Shown piece after piece: positions 58,942-64,000 of a stretch of 64,000 nucleotides of DNA. Location: contig NZ_AP018448.1 in NCBI RefSeq assembly GCF_030294945.1, forward strand, positions 10,078,501 through 10,142,500. The letters are read 5' to 3'. The translations under genes and the position numbers were made by a program. This DNA is from Streptomyces graminofaciens. GTDB lineage: Bacteria; Actinomycetota; Actinomycetes; Streptomycetales; Streptomycetaceae. The notes under the pieces are model-generated. The model had not been told where the DNA came from, ran no database searches, and saw only the letters and a program-made list of their open reading frames with translations. Each line of letters starts with the position of its first letter. The stretch's first letter is position 1.

Positions 58942-59392
58942 CGACGGAAATGCACAACCTGTTCACCCACTGTGAACAATTGAAAGTGCGAGGAAATCGA
59001 AGATCGTCATGGATTTCCTCGCACGGCATTTTCGACGCCTCGAACCGACTGAATTCCCGAGTCTGCCAACCCCTTTCAGTATGTGACCTTTGCCACTTGC
59101 ACCCGTTCCGCCGGCAGGGTCTACGCGCGTCCAATCCCCCATTTCGGGGGTGTTGGGCGCGTCCATGTGTCCCGATTGGTGAAGGGTGCACCTAATCATT
59201 CCGTCGGCGGCCTTTCGGTGCGTCCACACGCGGTTCCGCAGCGTGATGGGAACTCAACTCCGGTGCGCGCGAGGGCTTTGCACGGTGCGGGCTAATGTCG
59301 TTGCGAGAACATCGCCGTACCGTCCCGTGACCCGCTCGCGCCCACCCCCGCCGGCGCCCGTCACGGAGCCCCAGCTCTGGAGAAACTCGAGC
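58942..59392. other. 451-bp intergenic region
   Basis: Less G+C-rich than its surroundings over 58950-59200. It holds the hairpin at 58986-59024, and CCCCCATTTCGGGGGTG at 59137-59153 makes a second small hairpin. The promoter of the following binding-protein gene must lie here. No gene is supported. Confidence 0.5.
58986..59024. terminator. Hairpin downstream of the HAD phosphatase gene
   Basis: A perfect 13-bp stem, GTGCGAGGAAATC (58986-58998) with 59012-59024 and a 13-base loop, lies 45 bp past the stop codon. It is more A+T-rich than the other terminators of the window. Confidence 0.65.
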
Positions 59393-60994
59393 ATGAACCG
59401 CAAGACCTTGGTGCTGCCGGCCGTCATCGGTCTGCTCACGCCGGTGATCGCCGCCTGCGGCACGACCGGCGGCGGGGGCGACAGCGGCGACGCGATCGTC
59501 GTCGGCACCACCGACCGGTTCACCGTCTCGCAGGACACACCGGCGCCCATCGACCCGGCCTACGCGTACGACGTCGGCACCTGGAACATCCTCCGCCAGA
59601 CCGTCCAGACGCTGCTCGTCCAGCCGCGCGGCGAGGGTGAGCCCGAGCCGGAGGCCGCCGAGAGCTGCGGCTTCACCGACAACGGCAACGAGCGCTACGT
59701 CTGCAAGCTGCGCAAGGACCTGAAGTTCGCGAACGGCGACGCGATCACCGCCGAGGACGTCAAGTTCTCCATCGACCGGGCCCGGGCCATCAAGGCCGAC
59801 AGCGGTGTCTTCGCCCTGCTGTCCACGATCGACACGATCGAGACCGAGGGTGACCGCGAGGTCATCTTCCACCTCAACACCTCCGACGCCACCTTCCCTT
59901 ACAAGCTCTCCACGCCGGTCGCGGGCATCGTCAATCCGGACGACTACGAGAAGAACAAGCTGCGCGACGGTTTCAAGGTGGACGGCTCCGGCCCGTACAC
60001 CCTCGACGCCCAGGTCGAGAACGACGAGATGGTCAAGGCCGTCTTCACCAAGAACCCCCACTACAAGGGCAATCTGGAGCCGAAGAACGACGAGGTCGTG
60101 CTGCGCTCCTTCGCGAGCGCCGACGCCATGGGTGACGCGCTCGAAAAGGGTGACATCGACCTGATGACCCGTACGATGTCGCCGAAGCAGATCACCAAGT
60201 TCTCCGAGTCCCATGACAGTGACATCGACGTCGTCCAGTCATCCGGCCTGGAGATCCGCTACCTCGCCTTCAACACCAAGGCCTCCGAGGTGAGCACCGC
60301 CGTCCGCCAGGCCATGGCCGAGGTCATCGACCGCGCCGAACTGGTCGCCAAGGTGTACGGCTCCCAGGCCGAACCCCTCTACTCGCTGGTCCCGGCGGGC
60401 ATCACCGGCCACTCCAACTCGTTCTACAACAAGTACGGCGAGCCGAGCGCGGCCAAGGCGCGGACGACCCTCCAGACCGCCGGCATCACCACCCCGGTCA
60501 AGCTCACCCTGCACTACACGACCGACCACTACGGCCCGGCCACCGAGAAGGAGTTCGAGCAGCTGAAGAAGCAGCTCGACGACAGCGGCCTGTTCGACGT
60601 CACCATCAAGGGCGAGCCCTGGAACGCCTTCGTCCCCGCCGAGCGCAAGGGCGAGTACGACGTCTGGGGCATGGGCTGGTTCCCGGACTTCCCGGACGCC
60701 GACAACTACCTCGCGCCCTTCCTCGACAAGGACAACTTCCTCAAGCTGCCCTACGCCAACAGCAAGATCCGCGGCACGCTGATCCCGGAGTCGCGCCGCG
60801 AGGCCGACCGCCTCACCGCGTCGGAGTCCCTCACCGGCATCCAGGACATCGTCGCCGACGACGTCCCGATCCTGCCGCTGTGGCAGGGCAACCAGTACGT
60901 CGCCGTGCGTGACGGCGTCACGGGCGCCGAGTACGCCGTCAACTCCTCCTCGACGCTCCAGTTGTGGGAGCTGGGCCGGGGCATCAGCGACTAA
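59393..60994 (+). CDS. Peptide-type ABC substrate-binding lipoprotein (family 5), first of two
   Basis: A surface lipoprotein of 533 residues. Lipobox VIAACG gives Cys about 22. It is an SBP_bac_5 (DppA/OppA-like) protein: PIDPAYAYDVGTWNILRQTVQTLL, LRKDLKFANGDAITAEDVKFSIDRA, VDGSGPYTLD and FNTKASEVSTAVRQAMAEVIDRAELV. ATG 59393 has TGGAGAA upstream at a long spacing. No permease or ATPase gene is adjacent; it is followed by a paralogue, so both probably share a transporter encoded elsewhere or act as sensors. Confidence 0.9.
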   Translation: MNRKTLVLPAVIGLLTPVIAACGTTGGGGDSGDAIVVGTTDRFTVSQDTPAPIDPAYAYDVGTWNILRQTVQTLLVQPRGEGEPEPEAAESCGFTDNGNERYVCKLRKDLKFANGDAITAEDVKFSIDRARAIKADSGVFALLSTIDTIETEGDREVIFHLNTSDATFPYKLSTPVAGIVNPDDYEKNKLRDGFKVDGSGPYTLDAQVENDEMVKAVFTKNPHYKGNLEPKNDEVVLRSFASADAMGDALEKGDIDLMTRTMSPKQITKFSESHDSDIDVVQSSGLEIRYLAFNTKASEVSTAVRQAMAEVIDRAELVAKVYGSQAEPLYSLVPAGITGHSNSFYNKYGEPSAAKARTTLQTAGITTPVKLTLHYTTDHYGPATEKEFEQLKKQLDDSGLFDVTIKGEPWNAFVPAERKGEYDVWGMGWFPDFPDADNYLAPFLDKDNFLKLPYANSKIRGTLIPESRREADRLTASESLTGIQDIVADDVPILPLWQGNQYVAVRDGVTGAEYAVNSSSTLQLWELGRGISD

Positions 60995-61094
60995 CAGCAC
61001 CTCACTGCACCACCGCCCGGGCCAGGGCCTTGTCACAGGCCCCGGGGGAGCCCGGCGCGTCCGTACGACCACCGACGACACAAGGCACTCATAC

Positions 61095-62678
61095 GTGAAC
61101 ATGCGCACCCAGTGGCCGGTCCTGACCATCGCGACAGGGCTGGCCGCCGGCCTGCTCACCGGCTGCGGCTCGGAAACGGGCGGCTCCGGGGACTCCGGCT
61201 CCAACGTGGTGATGGGGATGTCCGACGACGTCCTGGCGACCGACCCCGCCTCCGGCTACGACCCCGGATCCTGGCTGCTCTTCAACAACGTCTTCCAGTC
61301 GCTGCTGAGCTTCCCCAACGGTGCCACCGAACCCGAGCCCGACCTCGCCAGAAGGTGCTCCTTCACGGGCACCGGCACCAAGGTCTTCGAGTGCGAGCTC
61401 AAAGGCGGCCTGAAGTTCAGCAACGGTGACTCGCTCACCTCGAAGGACGTCAAGTTCTCCTTCGACCGCATGCTGAAGATCAACGACGACGCCGGTCCCG
61501 CGATCATGTTCCCCATGCTCGACGAGGTCGAGACCCCGGACGCCAAGACGGTCGTCTTCAAGCTCAAGTACGCCGACGCCACCTTCCCGAGCAAAATAGC
61601 CTCCGGCGCCGGCTCGATCGTCGACCACCGCTCGTACGACGCCGACGGCCTGAGGAAGGACGGCGAGGCGGTCGGCTCCGGCCCGTACAAGCTGGACTCC
61701 TTCGGCGAGGACGAGGCCGTCTTCTCGATCAACGAGAACTACGCGGGCAGCGCCGACGTCGAGAACGAGGGCGTCACCCTCAGGTTCTTCCACGGCGACC
61801 AGGACGCCCTGAAGCAGGCCCTGTTGGAAGACGACGTCGACCTCGCCTACCGGGGCCTGAGCGCCGGGGACATCTCCGACATCGAGACCGAGACCTCCAC
61901 CGCCAGCGGCGTCGAGATCGTCGACGGCAGCGGCGCCGAGGTCCAGCACCTGGTCTTCAACATGGACGACCCCGTCGCCGGCAAGCTCGGCGTCCGCAGG
62001 GCCATCGCCCACCTGCTGGACCGCGAGGCCCTCATCGACGAGGTCTACCAGGGCACCGCGACCCCGCTGTACTCGATCATCCCGGCCGGCATCACGGGCC
62101 ACAACACGGCCTTCTTCGACACCTACGGCGCCCGCCCCTCCACGTCGAAGGCCGAGGCCGCGCTGCGCGCCGACGGCATCACCGACAAGGTGAAGCTGAC
62201 GCTCTGGTCCACGCCGGAGCGCTACGGCCCCTCCACGGACCAGGAGTTCGAGGCGATCGCCAAGCAGCTCAACGCGAGCGGCCTGTTCGCCGCGACCGTG
62301 AAGTCCGTGCCTTTCGAGCAGTACGAGAAGGACATCGCCGCCGGCAAGTACGGCGTCTATGTGAAGGGTTGGGTGCCGGACTACCCGGACCCCGACAACT
62401 TCACCAGCCCCTTCTTCGGCAAGGGCAACGTCCTGGACAACAACTACGGCAACAGCACCATCACCGGTGAACTCCTGCCCAAGACGGCCGCCGAGAGCGA
62501 GCGCTCCTCCACCGAGCAGGAGTACGCCGAGCTGCAGAACATCGTCGCCGACGAGGTCCCCGTCCTCCCGGTCTGGCAGGCCAAGCAGTACGCCGTGGTC
62601 CGCAACGACGTCTACGGCCTGGAGTACTGCCTGGACGCCTCGACGGTCTTCCGCTTCTGGGAGATCAGCAAGGACTGA
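61095..62678 (+). CDS. Peptide-type ABC substrate-binding lipoprotein (family 5), second of two
   Basis: A surface lipoprotein of 527 residues, paralogous to the gene upstream. Lipobox LLTGCG gives Cys about 24. Matching blocks include DPASGYDPGSWLLFNNVFQSLL, LKGGLKFSNGDSLTSKDVKFSFDRM and LGVRRAIAHLLDREALIDEVYQG. GTG 61095 is preferred (AAGG 9 bases upstream); ATG 61101 is possible. It follows its neighbour by 100 bp and ends in a very strong terminator, so the pair forms a unit of binding proteins only. Confidence 0.9.
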   Translation: MNMRTQWPVLTIATGLAAGLLTGCGSETGGSGDSGSNVVMGMSDDVLATDPASGYDPGSWLLFNNVFQSLLSFPNGATEPEPDLARRCSFTGTGTKVFECELKGGLKFSNGDSLTSKDVKFSFDRMLKINDDAGPAIMFPMLDEVETPDAKTVVFKLKYADATFPSKIASGAGSIVDHRSYDADGLRKDGEAVGSGPYKLDSFGEDEAVFSINENYAGSADVENEGVTLRFFHGDQDALKQALLEDDVDLAYRGLSAGDISDIETETSTASGVEIVDGSGAEVQHLVFNMDDPVAGKLGVRRAIAHLLDREALIDEVYQGTATPLYSIIPAGITGHNTAFFDTYGARPSTSKAEAALRADGITDKVKLTLWSTPERYGPSTDQEFEAIAKQLNASGLFAATVKSVPFEQYEKDIAAGKYGVYVKGWVPDYPDPDNFTSPFFGKGNVLDNNYGNSTITGELLPKTAAESERSSTEQEYAELQNIVADEVPVLPVWQAKQYAVVRNDVYGLEYCLDASTVFRFWEISKD

Positions 62679-62693
62679 CCGACCCGGCACGTA

Positions 62694-62743
62694 CGAAGCC
62701 CGAGGGCGCCCTCTTCGACGAAAGAGGGCGCCCTCGGGCTTCG
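62694..62743. terminator. Strong bidirectional terminator
   Basis: A 22-bp perfect stem (62694-62715 with 62722-62743, starting CGAAGCCCGAGGGCGCCCTC) has a 6-base loop. It lies between the convergent binding-protein and response-regulator genes and is the longest perfect stem in the window. Confidence 0.92.
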
Positions 62744-62776
62744 AGGTACTCTGCCCGGCTGAAGCACTCTGTGCGG

Positions 62777-63448
62777 CTACTGCGCGCCGGGCCGCACCAG
62801 CCCGCTCTCGTACGCGTACACGGCGGCCTGCACCCGGTCGCGCAGCTGGAGCTTGGTGAGCACATGCCCCACATGCGTCTTCACGGTGGTCTCGCTCACG
62901 AACAGATCGGCGGCGATCTCCGCGTTGGACAACCCCCGCGCCACCAGCTTCAGGACCTCGACCTCGCGGTCGGTGAGCGTGTTCAGCGCGTCCGGCACGG
63001 GCTCGTCGCCCGAGGGCAGGTGGGACGCGTACTTGTCGAGGAGCCGCCGCGTGATGCTGGGCGCGAGCAACGCCTCGCCCGCGGCGACCACCCGGATCGC
63101 CTGCACCAGCTCGGCCGCCGGCGCGTCCTTGAGGAGGAACCCGCTGGCCCCGGCCCGCAGCGCCTCCACCACGTACTCGTCCAGGTCGAAGGTGGTCAGC
63201 ACCAGCACCTTGGCCGGACCGTCCCGCCCGGGCCCCGTGATCTGCCGGGTCGCCTCCACGCCGTCCATGCGCGGCATACGGATGTCCATCAACACCACAT
63301 CGGGCTGCAGCACCCGCACCTGGTCGATTGCCTGGAGGCCGTCGCCGGCCTCACCGACGACCGCGATGTCCTGCTCCGCCTCCAGAATCATCCGGAAGCC
63401 GGTACGCAGCAGCGGCTGATCGTCGACCAGTAGGACGCGGATGGCCAC
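62777..63448 (-). CDS. NarL/LuxR-type response regulator
   Basis: A two-component regulator of 223 residues. The receiver domain has acidic residues VDDQPLLR, phospho-acceptor Asp in VVLMDIRMPRMDG (about 54), and the conserved Thr and Lys in VLTTFDLDE and GFLLKDAP. The C-terminal LuxR helix-turn-helix is LTDREVEVLKLVARGLSNAEIAADLFVSETTVKTHVGHVLTKL. The histidine kinase expected upstream is absent: the next gene encodes a RecB-like nuclease. The kinase may be encoded elsewhere. Confidence 0.93.
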   Translation of the reverse strand: MAIRVLLVDDQPLLRTGFRMILEAEQDIAVVGEAGDGLQAIDQVRVLQPDVVLMDIRMPRMDGVEATRQITGPGRDGPAKVLVLTTFDLDEYVVEALRAGASGFLLKDAPAAELVQAIRVVAAGEALLAPSITRRLLDKYASHLPSGDEPVPDALNTLTDREVEVLKLVARGLSNAEIAADLFVSETTVKTHVGHVLTKLQLRDRVQAAVYAYESGLVRPGAQ

Positions 63449-63462
63449 GAAAGTCTCCTTCG

Positions 63463-63480
63463 CTAGGGCCTGTCCCGAGG
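63463..63480 (+). repeat. End fragment of the MITE-like element
   Basis: CTAGGGCCTGTCCCGAGG matches the terminal repeat of the element at 2489 over its first 11 bases and partly beyond. It lies 15 bp upstream of the response regulator start. No partner arm is visible before 63677. The rest of this 229-bp gap has a small hairpin (GGCGTCGG with CCGACGCC near 63576-63594) and nothing else I can support. Confidence 0.4.
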
Positions 63481-63677
63481 ATCAGGCCGGCTTCGGGTGG
63501 CGGCGCCTGTCCGGTGCCGGTGAGCGGGGGTTCGGCGCGTGCGGCCGCGAGCGGAGGAGGTCGTCGACGCGGGGCGTCGGCAACCGACGCCGACGCCCCG
63601 GATACGCGTGCCCGCCCCCACGACCCGGGCCCGATCCGGAAAGGCCCTGGGGCCCTTCTGGACCTCCGCGGCGTCGC

Positions 63678-64000
63678 CTAGTCCGGGCCCATTCTGCCCT
63701 GCGCACCGGCCGCGGAGCCGGGCGACCTCACCGGCAGCGGATACGGCGGGGGAGTGCCGCCGAATTCCGGGCACACCGCCTGGTGGTCGCACCAGCCGCA
63801 CAGCTTGGTCGGCCGGGGCCGCCAATCACCCGTCTCCGTGGCCTCCCTGATCGCCTCCCACAGCGCGAGCAGCTTGCGCTCCACCCGCTCCAGGTCCGCG
63901 ACCACCGGGTCGTAGGTCAGGACGTCACCGCTGCCCAGATAGACGAGCTGGAGGCGGCGCGGCACCACCTGCTTGAGCCGCCACACCACCAGCGCGTAGA
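63678..64000 (-). CDS. RecB-family PD-(D/E)XK nuclease, C-terminal part (5' end beyond window)
   Basis: Only about 107 C-terminal residues are visible. They include LQLVYLGSGDVLTYDPVVAD, a helix VERKLLALWEAIREATETGDW, and the cysteine cluster LCGWCDHQAVCPEFGG. That arrangement is typical of RecB/Cas4/AddB-like nucleases in which three late cysteines and one early cysteine bind a 4Fe-4S cluster; the fourth Cys and catalytic residues lie outside the window. The tail is Pro/Gly-rich. Upstream context is unknown. Confidence 0.8.
   Translation of the reverse strand, partial: YALVVWRLKQVVPRRLQLVYLGSGDVLTYDPVVADLERVERKLLALWEAIREATETGDWRPRPTKLCGWCDHQAVCPEFGGTPPPYPLPVRSPGSAAGAQGRMGPD

Noticed and set aside
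63480..63677. Histidine kinase fragment upstream of the response regulator
   Set aside because: All frames were read; none shows H-box or HATPase motifs.

Overview
The window is a 64 kb piece of a high-GC actinomycete chromosome, almost certainly Streptomyces. Support comes from strong G/C bias at third codon positions, chaplin genes with a sortase sorting signal, a mycothiol ligase (MshC), a GylR-type glycerol regulator, F420-type and Pls/PosA-type genes, and dispersed intergenic repeats typical of the genus. From memory the gene order resembles the S. coelicolor SCO1646-SCO1680 neighbourhood (inverted); I could not check this. It reads as mostly conserved core-arm DNA with no prophage, integrase, IS transposase or CRISPR array.

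Layout. 1-2.5 kb: gluconate permease, gluconokinase and a divergent FCD-type regulator. 2.5-10.2 kb: a MITE-like element, a YchJ/SEC-C protein, an M1 peptidase overlapping a 1297-residue Pls/PosA-type membrane NRPS, and a membrane protein. 10.2-13.6 kb: tRNA-Leu, an M20 peptidase and two chaplins, a short ChpH-type one and an unusual four-domain long one. 13.6-21.5 kb: small conserved proteins, a RecD2-like protein that has lost its ATPase motifs, two oxidoreductases, a ferritin-like protein and CorA. 21.5-28.3 kb: the MshC neighbourhood (histidine phosphatase, DUF3090, SCO1664-type kinase-like protein, MshC, and further on a PAC2 protein), with a decayed gene and a Tat-exported beta-propeller between.

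28.8-45 kb is the most coherent block: a methylthioadenosine/methylthioribose salvage island. One minus-strand operon carries a BMP lipoprotein, ABC ATPase, two permeases, a nucleoside phosphorylase and an MTA/SAH-deaminase-like amidohydrolase, followed by a regulator. mtnA is divergent from it, mtnD-mtnC-mtnB form a second minus-strand operon, and a divergent plus-strand operon has a sugar-type ABC importer ending in mtnK. The two importer operons and the mtnDCB operon are each preceded by a tiny ORF ending in Cys-Arg, i.e. candidate cysteine-sensing leader peptides. The transaminase completing the pathway is not in the window.

45-49 kb holds a GNAT/ATP-grasp fusion convergent with an adenylation-domain protein fused to membrane helices; neither is assigned a function. 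48.9-54.1 kb is the glycerol operon gylR-glpF-glpK-glpD with matching operator-like sequences in front of gylR and glpF. 54.5-64 kb holds metH, a HAD phosphatase, two tandem orphan peptide-type binding lipoproteins, a NarL-type response regulator and the 3' end of a RecB-like nuclease gene.

All calls come from reading translations and motifs; no database search was run.
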